A stretch of DNA of 64,000 bases from NCBI RefSeq assembly GCF_002848135.1, contig NZ_PKGB01000001.1, positions 62,001 to 126,000 on the forward strand, in the 5' to 3' direction. A program made the translations under genes and the position numbers. The notes under the pieces are model-generated. The model saw only the letters and a list, made by a program, of their open reading frames with translations. It did no database searches and had not been told where the DNA came from. The DNA comes from Hydrogenovibrio sp. SC-1. GTDB taxonomy: Bacteria; Pseudomonadota; Gammaproteobacteria; Thiomicrospirales; Thiomicrospiraceae. Positions 31,904 to 39,864 of the stretch are shown piece after piece. How positions within the stretch are numbered: position 1 is the stretch's first letter; each line of letters begins with the position of its first letter.

Positions 31904-33085
31904 ATGGCAATAGAGTTAAAATCAGCAGTGATTGTCGGAGGGGGACCTGTCGGGCTCATATTGGCGGTTGCTTTGGCCAAGCAAGGTAAAGCGGTTACGG
32001 TCATTGAAAAAAACAGCTTTGAGCAAGGAGAGGCTGGTTCCTTTGATGGTCGGGTTCTGGCGCTCACTTATGGTTCTATGCAGTTTCTGGAAAAACTGGG
32101 CTTGGGCGCAGCGCTTCAGCCCTATATCACGCCCATTGAACACGTTCATGTTTCGCAAAAAGGGTATTTAGGCTTAACCTATTTACATGCGGATGAAATG
32201 CAGGTGCCCGCCTTGGGATACAGTATTACCGCGGCTGATCTGGGCAAGGTGTTATGGCATCAGGTGAAGGCGGATGCCAATATTGAAACCTTTAGCGGTT
32301 CAGGCCTGGTTGAATTTGGGGTTGAAAATGACTACCAAAAAGTCTCTTTTCAGCAGGGCGATGGTGTGCAAGTGCGGACTACGCAACTGTTGGTTGGGGC
32401 GGATGGCACTCAGTCGGCCGTTCGTAAACAGCTTGGCCTGACGATGACCGAGAAATCTTATCAGGCATTTGGCGTTATTAGTAAAGTCACGACCGCTGAA
32501 CCGGCAAATGGTTGGGCCTTTGAGCGGTTTACCGAAACCGGTCCTGTGGCCTTGTTGCCGATGCAGGGCAATGAACATAAAGCTGTTTGGGTGGTGCCGG
32601 AACAACAAATAGATTCCGTTCGAAATATGGATGATCAGGTTTTTTTAGAGGCCTTTTCAGCGCAAATCGGAGAGCGATTTGGGGGCTTTGAACAGGTAAG
32701 TGAACGAGTGGTTTATCCTTTAATTGAAACCTATGTACCGAATTTTATCGGGCCAAGAGCCGTTCTAATGGGGAATGCCGCCCATACGCAGCACCCAGTT
32801 GCGGCACAGGGACTCAATTTGGGAATTGCTGATATTATAGAGTTTATAGAAATGGCCGTGTCGACACCGGATATTGGAGAAGCTGAATTTTTATCAACGT
32901 ATGCACAAAATCGACATCACCACCATCAGTCGGTGATGGGCTTAACTGATAGCTTGATTCAATTGTTTCAAGCGCCATCGCCCGTGGTCGGTCATTTCCG
33001 AGGCTTAGGGTTAATGGCAATGCATTCGTTACCACGGCTACGGAAGCGATTTGCATCTTTTACAATGGGGTTGAATCATGACTAA
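31904..33085 (+). CDS. ubiH: UbiH-type FAD monooxygenase, ubiquinone synthesis
   Basis: 393 residues. It belongs to the flavin hydroxylases that act on the ubiquinone ring, at the inner-membrane face. The FAD dinucleotide-binding motif is VIVGGGPVGLILAVALAKQG with a terminal VIEK, DGxxS-type LLVGADGTQSAVRK follows at about 160, and the second FAD motif is GNAAHTQHPVAAQGLNLGIAD. UbiH versus UbiI or UbiF cannot be settled by motif alone; the first of two such genes after pepP is ubiH in E. coli. It overlaps the next gene by 8 bp. Confidence 0.87.
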   Translation: MAIELKSAVIVGGGPVGLILAVALAKQGKAVTVIEKNSFEQGEAGSFDGRVLALTYGSMQFLEKLGLGAALQPYITPIEHVHVSQKGYLGLTYLHADEMQVPALGYSITAADLGKVLWHQVKADANIETFSGSGLVEFGVENDYQKVSFQQGDGVQVRTTQLLVGADGTQSAVRKQLGLTMTEKSYQAFGVISKVTTAEPANGWAFERFTETGPVALLPMQGNEHKAVWVVPEQQIDSVRNMDDQVFLEAFSAQIGERFGGFEQVSERVVYPLIETYVPNFIGPRAVLMGNAAHTQHPVAAQGLNLGIADIIEFIEMAVSTPDIGEAEFLSTYAQNRHHHHQSVMGLTDSLIQLFQAPSPVVGHFRGLGLMAMHSLPRLRKRFASFTMGLNHD

Positions 33086-34340
33086 CAATCATTCTAAGGC
33101 ATCATCGTCACCCGTTGAGATTGCCGAAAAAGCGGGTTGGGATGTGATTGTTGTTGGGGGTGGCATGGTCGGCGCCACAGCTGCACTGGGGTTGGCTCAA
33201 CAGCAATTTAACGTGTTATTGCTCGAACAGTATGAACCGGATTTGTCCTGGTCAACACAGCAGCCCTATCAGGTTCGTGTCAGTGCCTTAACGCGCGCTT
33301 CTGAAAATATCTTAAAAGCATTAGGGGCTTGGCCGGGGATTGAGGCACGGCGCTGTCATGCATTTACTGATATGCATGTTTGGGAGTCGTCTTCTGAAGC
33401 AGAAGTTCATTTTTCGGCGGCCGATATTCACCAAGCCAATTTGGGGCATGTCGTTGAAAATTCGGTGATACAAGCCGCACTGTGGGAACAGCTTTTAGCA
33501 CATCCTTCGGTTACCATTCGTACGGGTGATGAGGTGGTCGATTTAAGCTTGACCTCGCAAGGTGCGGAAGTGTTTTTAAGTAATGGTGAGTCCCTGTTAA
33601 CCCAATTGGTGGTGGGCGCTGATGGTGCAGCCTCCAAAACTCGGCAATTGGCAGGTATTGAATTGACAACACATGATTATCATCAATGTGCTGTGGTCGG
33701 ATGCGTTGAAACCGAACTGTCTCATCAAAATACTTGTTGGCAACGTTATCAGGCGGATGGCCCCTTTGCGTTTTTAGCCATGCCTGATAATCAGAGTTCA
33801 ATTGCCTGGTATTTGCCGATTGAAAAAATGCAGTGGGCATTAGCTCTGTCTGACGAGGCTTTTGCGGAAGCCATTACAGAAGCCTCGGCGAACAAGTTAG
33901 GTCAGGTCATTAAGGTCGGTGAGCGCGGCGCATTTCCTTTGATTCGCCGTCATGCCAATCATTATATTCAACCCCATTTTGTATTGATAGGTGATGCGGC
34001 GCATACTGTCCATCCTCAAGCGGGACAAGGCGTCAATTTGGGGCTATTAGATGCAGCGGCATTGATTGACACCTTGGCCAATGCACGACAACAGGCACCC
34101 GAAAAAGATTGGAGTCGCCGCAGTGTGTTGCGTCGATATGAGCGTTGGCGACGTGGGGATAATGTGATTGTACAACGGTCAATGGAAGGGTTTGATTGGA
34201 TGTTTCAACAAGACCAATCCGTTAAAAACAAGCTGCGTTCAAAAATATTGCCACTAGCCAATCAAGCTACGCCGATTAAGAACTGGCTAATGTCGCAAGT
34301 GTTAAAAGGGCGTGAAGTCCTTCCTTCGTTAGCCCAATGA
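33078..34340 (+). CDS. UbiI/VisC-type FAD monooxygenase, ubiquinone synthesis
   Basis: 420 residues, same family as the preceding gene. The dinucleotide fold is DVIVVGGGMVGATAALGLAQ, the DG motif is VVGADGAASKTRQ, and the second FAD motif is LIGDAAHTVHPQAGQGVNLGLLDAA. The block SVLRRYERWRRGDN is typical of the UbiI/UbiF branch. Position after ubiH matches E. coli ubiI (visC). Which ring carbon it hydroxylates is not clear. The first 15 residues are a polar extension. The stop overlaps the next ATG by 4 bp. Confidence 0.85.
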   Translation: MTNNHSKASSSPVEIAEKAGWDVIVVGGGMVGATAALGLAQQQFNVLLLEQYEPDLSWSTQQPYQVRVSALTRASENILKALGAWPGIEARRCHAFTDMHVWESSSEAEVHFSAADIHQANLGHVVENSVIQAALWEQLLAHPSVTIRTGDEVVDLSLTSQGAEVFLSNGESLLTQLVVGADGAASKTRQLAGIELTTHDYHQCAVVGCVETELSHQNTCWQRYQADGPFAFLAMPDNQSSIAWYLPIEKMQWALALSDEAFAEAITEASANKLGQVIKVGERGAFPLIRRHANHYIQPHFVLIGDAAHTVHPQAGQGVNLGLLDAAALIDTLANARQQAPEKDWSRRSVLRRYERWRRGDNVIVQRSMEGFDWMFQQDQSVKNKLRSKILPLANQATPIKNWLMSQVLKGREVLPSLAQ

Positions 34341-35308
34341 CGTTTCAGACATTTAATCGCATCAATATTAAAGCGGTACTGGGCGTAGAAGGTGTTTCAG
34401 AGTCAGAGCCTTCCAATGCACGTCAAATTGGCCGCTATTTTTCTTTCTTGGTCTTAATTGCATTATTGGTTGTGGTCGTGCAGTTGGTGCTTGATTATGC
34501 AGGGCATCAGCAGTATCAGTCGATTCTTTCCATTGGCGTGTGGTCGGTTTTTGTATTAGAGTTTGGGGTTAATTTACTCTTTGTTACTAATCGAAAGCGT
34601 TATCTTCTTCATAATTGGCTAAATGCTTTAATCATCATTATCGCGTTGCCCTGGTGGGAGGTCAGTCACGATTGGGCAGTCCTATTTAGAAGCTTGCGGT
34701 TATTTTTGTTTTTGAGAATTATTTTGAATGTCTTTGGGGCTTTTGTGGCCTTGCTGCGTCAAAATAGTTTTGGTCTGGTGTTATTTGGGGCAATGGTTTT
34801 TATAATTGTCGCGGGTTCAATTTTTTCAGTTATTGAAGAGGTCGAATTTATTGATGGCGTTTGGTACGCCTTGGTGACGATAACGACCGTCGGCTATGGT
34901 GATTTGGTGCCGCTAACCGAAACGGGGCGACTCTTTGGTGCGGTTTTGATTGTGGTCGGTGTGATGCTGTTTTCATTGGTGACAGCAAATGTATCGGCTT
35001 TTCTGATTGGCACTGAGCAAAAGAACCGTGAAAAGGAGATTTTGAAACAAGTCCGGTTAATGCAAACACATTTAGAACAGCTCTCTGAGAACAATGAGCA
35101 ACGTATGGTGCGTGTGTTGGAGCATGTCTCCGAGCATCTGGATCAATTGGAACATCGCATTGAATCACTGCATTTGCAATCGCACGAGCGCAATGTGGTT
35201 TATCATGATGCCAAAATTCAGCAGGAAAGCGAGCAGTTGTTATTAAAGATGAAGGCAGAAAATAAAAAACTATTAGAGGAAGTGAAACGACTAGTAAAAG
35301 GTGTTTAG
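34337..35308 (+). CDS. Voltage-gated-type potassium channel with C-terminal coiled coil
   Basis: 323 residues. Six hydrophobic segments between about residue 35 and 230, with a short arginine-bearing S4-like helix (FRSLRLFLFLRI) and a pore region holding the K+ selectivity filter in VTITTVGYGDLVPL. After the last helix comes a 90-residue charged coiled coil (about 235-320), likely the tetramer stalk. The S4 has only three arginines, so voltage sensing may be weak. It overlaps the ubiI-like gene by 4 bp, which is unusual company and probably reflects co-transcription only. Confidence 0.85.
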   Translation: MTFQTFNRINIKAVLGVEGVSESEPSNARQIGRYFSFLVLIALLVVVVQLVLDYAGHQQYQSILSIGVWSVFVLEFGVNLLFVTNRKRYLLHNWLNALIIIIALPWWEVSHDWAVLFRSLRLFLFLRIILNVFGAFVALLRQNSFGLVLFGAMVFIIVAGSIFSVIEEVEFIDGVWYALVTITTVGYGDLVPLTETGRLFGAVLIVVGVMLFSLVTANVSAFLIGTEQKNREKEILKQVRLMQTHLEQLSENNEQRMVRVLEHVSEHLDQLEHRIESLHLQSHERNVVYHDAKIQQESEQLLLKMKAENKKLLEEVKRLVKGV

Positions 35309-35442
35309 TTTGAATTTTATATCGGATACCCATAAGCGATTCTAAGGGTGGGGTATAAAATATTTTGACTTTTGTACCAAGCGGCACTATAGTCTATTCC
35401 TTAAAAAGTTATTTAGATAGTTACAATAAGGGCACCTTCAGT

Positions 35443-36378
35443 ATGGCTGATAGACGGCTTCAAGTTTTTTACACAGTTGCAAGAGTATTGAGTTTTACCA
35501 AAGCAGCTGAAACCCTTCATATGACCCAACCCGCAGTAACCTTTCAAGTTAAGCAGCTCGAAGAATTTTTTAATACCCGCCTCTTTGACAGAACGCATAA
35601 TAAAATTACCCTCACGGAAGCCGGAAAGCTAGTCTATGACTACGCTGAAAAAATACTCGATCATTATGACAAAATGAATTCTGAGGTTCGAGAGCTGACC
35701 GGAGAGGTCACGGGTAGTTTGTTGATCGGAGCGAGTACGACGATTGCCGAATACTTACTGCCGAATTTGCTTGGTGTCTTCAATAAAAAATTTGAAGATG
35801 TCAATATTCGCCTTCAAGTGGGCAATACTGATGCGATTGTGGCCATGGTTGAAAACAATATGATTGATTTGGGGATTGTTGAGGCGCCTGTCTATAACAA
35901 AAACCTAGAAGTGGAAGTCTGTCGTATTGATGAAATGGTGTTGATTGTTCCCCCCGATCACCCCTTGGCAAACCGCAATAAAATTTCGATTGAAGATATG
36001 CGTCAGTATCGTTATATCTCTCGTGAAGAAGGATCTGGTTCTCGTTCGGTCATTGATACCTATATCCGAGAACAGGGTTTGAGTTATTCAGATTTAAATG
36101 TGGTAATGGAATTGGGTAGCCCTGAATCGGTCAAAATGGCGGTTGAAGCAGGGGTGGGCATTGCCATCGTTTCTCGTACCACTTTGGCCAAAGAATTAAA
36201 GTTAGGCACCCTAAAAGCTCTTCCTTTGGATCCGCCTTTGCAAAGACCTTTTTCTCATGTTCGCCAAAAACACAAGTTCCGTCATCGTGCGGTTGGTGAA
36301 TTGTTAGAGTTTGCCGTGGGGTATTGTAAGATTAACGCCTCAGAACAAGGCTTTAAAGTCCCTGAAGAAAAGAAATAA
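35443..36378 (+). CDS. LysR-family transcriptional regulator
   Basis: 311 residues from the ATG at 35443; the frame is open to 35365 but the start chosen gives the normal N-terminus. The winged HTH is LQVFYTVARVLSFTKAAETLHMTQPAVTFQVKQLEEFF, followed by the linker helix and a substrate-binding domain starting at GSLLIGASTTIAEYLLP. The pattern resembles CbbR/CysL-type activators, which control carbon fixation or sulfur genes in autotrophs, but the effector cannot be read. No divergent target gene is adjacent, so its regulon lies elsewhere. Confidence 0.87.
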   Translation: MADRRLQVFYTVARVLSFTKAAETLHMTQPAVTFQVKQLEEFFNTRLFDRTHNKITLTEAGKLVYDYAEKILDHYDKMNSEVRELTGEVTGSLLIGASTTIAEYLLPNLLGVFNKKFEDVNIRLQVGNTDAIVAMVENNMIDLGIVEAPVYNKNLEVEVCRIDEMVLIVPPDHPLANRNKISIEDMRQYRYISREEGSGSRSVIDTYIREQGLSYSDLNVVMELGSPESVKMAVEAGVGIAIVSRTTLAKELKLGTLKALPLDPPLQRPFSHVRQKHKFRHRAVGELLEFAVGYCKINASEQGFKVPEEKK

Positions 36379-36395
36379 ATCTAAATTAAACTTAT

Positions 36396-36441
36396 AAAAA
36401 AAGCCCCAAATGACCAGGCCTGGTCATTTGGGGCTTTTTTT
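36396..36441. terminator. 46-bp perfect palindromic bidirectional terminator
   Basis: A 46-bp perfect palindrome centred on CCAGGCCTGG, with AAATGA arms, GCCCC/GGGGC clamps, and A7 and T7 ends. It lies between the convergent LysR and phoH genes and can terminate both directions. It is the longest form of the element in this window. Confidence 0.85.
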
Positions 36442-36448
36442 TATACTC

Positions 36449-37858
36449 TTATAAGTTTTCCGAAGAAAACTCTGCTAAGCGAGAACGTTCGCCTTGTTGC
36501 AAGGTGATATGAGCACTGTGCTCCCATTCTTTAAAGCGATCAACAATATAGGTTAGCCCAGTGGTTGTTTCGGTTAGATAAGGCGAATCAATTTGACCGA
36601 TATTTCCTAAGCAAACAATTTTGGTGCCTTCACCTGCTCTTGTAATCAGGGTTTTCATTTGCTTGGGTGTGAGGTTTTGCGCTTCATCTAAAATAATAAA
36701 CTTGTTTTGAAAGGTTCGCCCTCGCATAAAGTTCAATGATTTGATTTTAATGCGTTTATTAAGCAGTTCTTGGGTTGAGGCTTTTTCCCAATCCGTTGCA
36801 TGACCATCGGTCTGGGTGAGTACCTCAAGATTATCCATTAGCGCCCCCATCCAAGGTGTCATTTTTTCTTCTTCTGTGCCGGGTAAAAAGCCGATGTCAT
36901 CGCCAATCGGGATGGTCGCGCGCGTCATAATAATTTCGTTATAAATGCCTTCATCCAAGGTTTGTTCAAGGGCGGCCGCTAAGGTGATTAGGGTCTTTCC
37001 GGTACCGGCAGTCCCTAAGAGCGAAACGAAATCGATTTCAGGATCCAATAAAAATTTGAGCGCCATATTTTGTTCTTGGTTACGGGCAGTGACGCCCCAA
37101 ACGGATGTGCGGGATTGTGAGAAGTTAGGTAGGTATTCTAAGGTGGCGCGTCCATGTTCAATTTTTCGTACGATGGCACTAAAGCCAGAATCATTTTCAC
37201 TAATCAAACATTCGTTTGGATACCAGAGCAAGCTGTCATCGAGTTCCAGCTCATAAAAGGTTTTATCATCCTCTTGCCAAGATTTCATTTTGTCAAAATG
37301 GTTCTCAAAAAAGTGCTCGGGTAGCAGCTCCCAACCAGTAAACAGTAAGTCGGCATCTTCTAAAACCCGATCATTATAGTAATCTTCGGAGTGGAGGCCC
37401 ACTGCCGATGATTTAATGCGCATATTGATGTCTTTGGTCACTAGGGTGACATTGCGACTGGGGTACTGGGTTTTAAGGGCTAGGCCGGTTTGCAGGATAT
37501 GATTATCTGCTTTATGACTCGGGAGTGATTCGGGTAGTTTTGCTAATAGCGGTTCAGTTTCAAAAAAGAGTTTGCCAAGATGAAGCGTGGTGCTTTCTTT
37601 GTTTGGGTGAATGCGCTCTAGGTCTAGCCCAAGTTTAATTTCTTCAAAAGAGGCATTGCTAATGATTTGGTCAATAAGTCGGTTGGTTTCACGGACATTG
37701 CGAGAAACTTCCGACATGCCTTTTTTACCTGCATCCAGCTCTTCTAACACTGTCATTGAAATAAAAATGTCATGTTCTTCAAAGTTGAAGAGTGCCATCG
37801 GGTCGTGCATCAATACATTGGTGTCTAATATGAAGAGACGGTTTGGATTATCTGTCAT
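36449..37858 (-). CDS. PIN-PhoH family ATPase
   Basis: 469 residues. An N-terminal PIN domain (about 5-140: LFILDTNVLMHDPMALFNF, and acidic residues typical of PIN nucleases) is fused to a PhoH ATPase domain (about 235-460) with Walker A LLGTAGTGKTLITLAAALEQ and Walker B FIILDEAQNLTPKQMKTLIT. This PhoH2-like architecture is known for RNA-unwinding and cleaving activity in mycobacteria. The cellular role here is not known. It is distinct from the shorter PhoH beside ybeY. Confidence 0.9.
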   Translation of the reverse strand: MTDNPNRLFILDTNVLMHDPMALFNFEEHDIFISMTVLEELDAGKKGMSEVSRNVRETNRLIDQIISNASFEEIKLGLDLERIHPNKESTTLHLGKLFFETEPLLAKLPESLPSHKADNHILQTGLALKTQYPSRNVTLVTKDINMRIKSSAVGLHSEDYYNDRVLEDADLLFTGWELLPEHFFENHFDKMKSWQEDDKTFYELELDDSLLWYPNECLISENDSGFSAIVRKIEHGRATLEYLPNFSQSRTSVWGVTARNQEQNMALKFLLDPEIDFVSLLGTAGTGKTLITLAAALEQTLDEGIYNEIIMTRATIPIGDDIGFLPGTEEEKMTPWMGALMDNLEVLTQTDGHATDWEKASTQELLNKRIKIKSLNFMRGRTFQNKFIILDEAQNLTPKQMKTLITRAGEGTKIVCLGNIGQIDSPYLTETTTGLTYIVDRFKEWEHSAHITLQQGERSRLAEFSSENL

Positions 37859-37913
37859 GGTTGCATTCCTTTGCTATTGGGCTTTTTAGGACTTTTGGCA
37901 GTGCTTTACAGTA

Positions 37914-38396
37914 TTAAGTCTGTTGTGCTTGGACAGCGGCCAAAACTTCTTGAACATGACCAATAACCTTGACTTTACGCCAGTCCTTGACGACTTTACC
38001 CTGAGGGTCAATTAAAAAGGTACTGCGTTCAATTCCCAAATAAGTTTTACCATAGTTCTTTTTCAGTTTAATGACATCAAATAGGTTGCAGAGCGTTTCA
38101 TCTGGGTCTGAGATGAGCTCAAATGGAAACTGATACTTGGCTTTGAAATTTTCATGTTTGCGGATAGAGTCCCGTGAGACGCCATAAATTTCAGTATTGA
38201 GCGCTTTAAACTCGGGGTAAGCCGCTGTAAAGTCTTGCCCTTCTGTTGTGCAGCCAGGGGTATTGTCTTTTGGGTAAAAGTACAAGACAGTATAGTGGTT
38301 TAATAAATCCGATTCGGTAATGGTTTGATTGCTTGTTGTTTCGAGCGTGAAGGCAGGTACGGTATCATTGAGTCCAATTTGGGCTGTTTCAGTCAT
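37914..38396 (-). CDS. bcp: Thioredoxin-dependent peroxiredoxin Bcp
   Basis: 160 residues. It reduces hydroperoxides. The peroxidatic cysteine is in YPKDNTPGCTTEGQDF (about residue 50), with no resolving cysteine five residues later (that position is Gln or nearby), so the 1-Cys or atypical mode is possible. STFLIDPQGKVVKDWRKVKV closes the fold. The frame is open upstream to 38450, but AAGGAGAT before the ATG at 38396 fixes the start. Confidence 0.92.
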   Translation of the reverse strand: MTETAQIGLNDTVPAFTLETTSNQTITESDLLNHYTVLYFYPKDNTPGCTTEGQDFTAAYPEFKALNTEIYGVSRDSIRKHENFKAKYQFPFELISDPDETLCNLFDVIKLKKNYGKTYLGIERSTFLIDPQGKVVKDWRKVKVIGHVQEVLAAVQAQQT

Positions 38397-38578
38397 GTTT
38401 ATCTCCTTGCTTTTAGTGATTAGTATGCAAGGTTTTGAAGGTAAGCACAATTAAAAAATACTGAAAAAAACGTTCATGAGTATCAGGCGATTGTCACTGA
38501 AATAAGCGCTTGAAGAAACGGGGGTGAAAGGTTAATATTACCGTTTAAAATTTTGCTAATGGTTGGAGATAAATCATC

Positions 38579-39460
38579 GTGTTTAGAGGCAGTATGGTGG
38601 CATTGGTCACACCGATGTTGGAAGACGAGTCAGTGGACTACGAAACGCTTGAGAAATTAATTGAATTTCACATCGAGTCTAAGACGAAAGCCATTGTTGC
38701 GATGGGCACGACAGGTGAATCAGCAACCTTAGATTTTCAAGAACATCGTGATGTGATTCGTTTTGCCGTGGAAAAATCAGCAGGCCGTATTCCCATTATC
38801 GCAGGAACGGGAGCCAACTCCACTGCGGAAGCGATTGGATTGACCCAATATGCTAAGGATGTGGGCGCTGATGCCTGTTTGTTGGTGACACCTTATTATA
38901 ATAAACCCACTCAAGAAGGGCTTTATCTGCATTACAAGAAAATTGCAGAGACAGTGGATATTGATCAGATTTTGTACAATGTTCCTGGGCGAACGGCCTG
39001 CGATTTATTGCCTGAAACGGTGGGTCGTTTGGCAAGCATTCCGAATATCATTGGTATAAAGGAAGCAACCGGTGATGTGAGCCGTGTGGCGCAGATCAAA
39101 GCTTTAGCTGGAGATGCGTTTGATCTTTATACGGGAGATGATGCAACCGCGGTGGAGTTTATCCTTGCTGGTGGTCATGGTGGCATCTCTGTGACGGCCA
39201 ATGTTGCACCAGCACAATTGTCTGAAGTCTATGAAGCGGCTCTTAGCGGGGATGCGGAATTAGCTCGGCGTCTCGATGTGGCATTATCAGAGTTGCATAC
39301 TAATTTATTTCTGGAAGCGAACCCGATTCCGGTGAAATGGGCTATGGCTCAGATGGGATTAATGAATGGCGCTATTCGTCTGCCGTTAACGCCTTTATCA
39401 GAAAAATATCATCCACAGGTTCGCCATGCCTTACAAGTCGCAGGAGTTCTGTCTGAATGA
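38579..39460 (+). CDS. dapA: 4-hydroxy-tetrahydrodipicolinate synthase DapA
   Basis: 293 residues from a GTG start with GGAG ten bases upstream. It condenses pyruvate and aspartate semialdehyde in lysine and diaminopimelate synthesis. The N-terminus MFRGSMVALVTPM is canonical, GTTGESATL binds pyruvate, YYNKPTQEGLY and YNVPGRTACD follow, and the Schiff-base lysine is in IIGIKEATGDV (about 161). The start chosen matches the E. coli protein. The next gene begins within its stop region by 4 bp. Confidence 0.97.
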   Translation: MFRGSMVALVTPMLEDESVDYETLEKLIEFHIESKTKAIVAMGTTGESATLDFQEHRDVIRFAVEKSAGRIPIIAGTGANSTAEAIGLTQYAKDVGADACLLVTPYYNKPTQEGLYLHYKKIAETVDIDQILYNVPGRTACDLLPETVGRLASIPNIIGIKEATGDVSRVAQIKALAGDAFDLYTGDDATAVEFILAGGHGGISVTANVAPAQLSEVYEAALSGDAELARRLDVALSELHTNLFLEANPIPVKWAMAQMGLMNGAIRLPLTPLSEKYHPQVRHALQVAGVLSE

Positions 39461-39705
39461 ATGTTAAATCAACGTTATTTCAAAATCTATGGTCGCTAAA
39501 GGCGCAAGCTGGTGTTCGTTTAATGTCAACAGTAGTATTGGCTGTGACCTTGGCCGGCTGTTCTTTGACGCCTTGCCAAGAAGCGGATGCTGATCCAGAA
39601 GCTGATCAACAGAGAGTGGCGAAAGATCTTGCGATCCCGCCGGATTTGTTAAATCCAGCGATTGAAAATAAACCTTTTAATGAAGCCATCAAACCTGCTT
39701 CTTAA
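39457..39705 (+). CDS. Short BamC-like lipoprotein
   Basis: 82 residues. A signal with lipobox LAGC (Cys near residue 35) is followed by an acidic linker and VAKDLAIPPDLLNPAIENKP. The L-x-I/V-PPDL motif is what I recall from the flexible N-terminal segment of BamC homologues, the part that contacts BamD. The two folded BamC domains are missing and the stop is clean. The position right after dapA (4-bp overlap) is the normal place of bamC (nlpB). It may be a natural minimal BamC; loss by deletion is also possible. Confidence 0.6.
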   Translation: MNVKSTLFQNLWSLKAQAGVRLMSTVVLAVTLAGCSLTPCQEADADPEADQQRVAKDLAIPPDLLNPAIENKPFNEAIKPAS

Positions 39706-39829
39706 GATTATTCATGATCATGCAAAGCTTAACGATACAACCGAAAAAAGCGATTAAGCGGCAGCAAACACAACCTATTTTGAATGCTTTAGAGCTCGCT
39801 CTTTAGCGCAATATCGATTACTTGCCCTC

Positions 39830-39849
39830 GTCCCTTTCGGGGGCTTTTT
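39830..39849 (+). terminator. Possible terminator between the bamC-like gene and purL
   Basis: A short GC-rich hairpin (CCC-TTTC-GGG with one G:T extension) followed by C and T5, ending 15 bp before the purL start. It is weak, and could act as an attenuator for purL. Confidence 0.4.
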
Positions 39850-39864
39850 GTATAAGGAACCACC

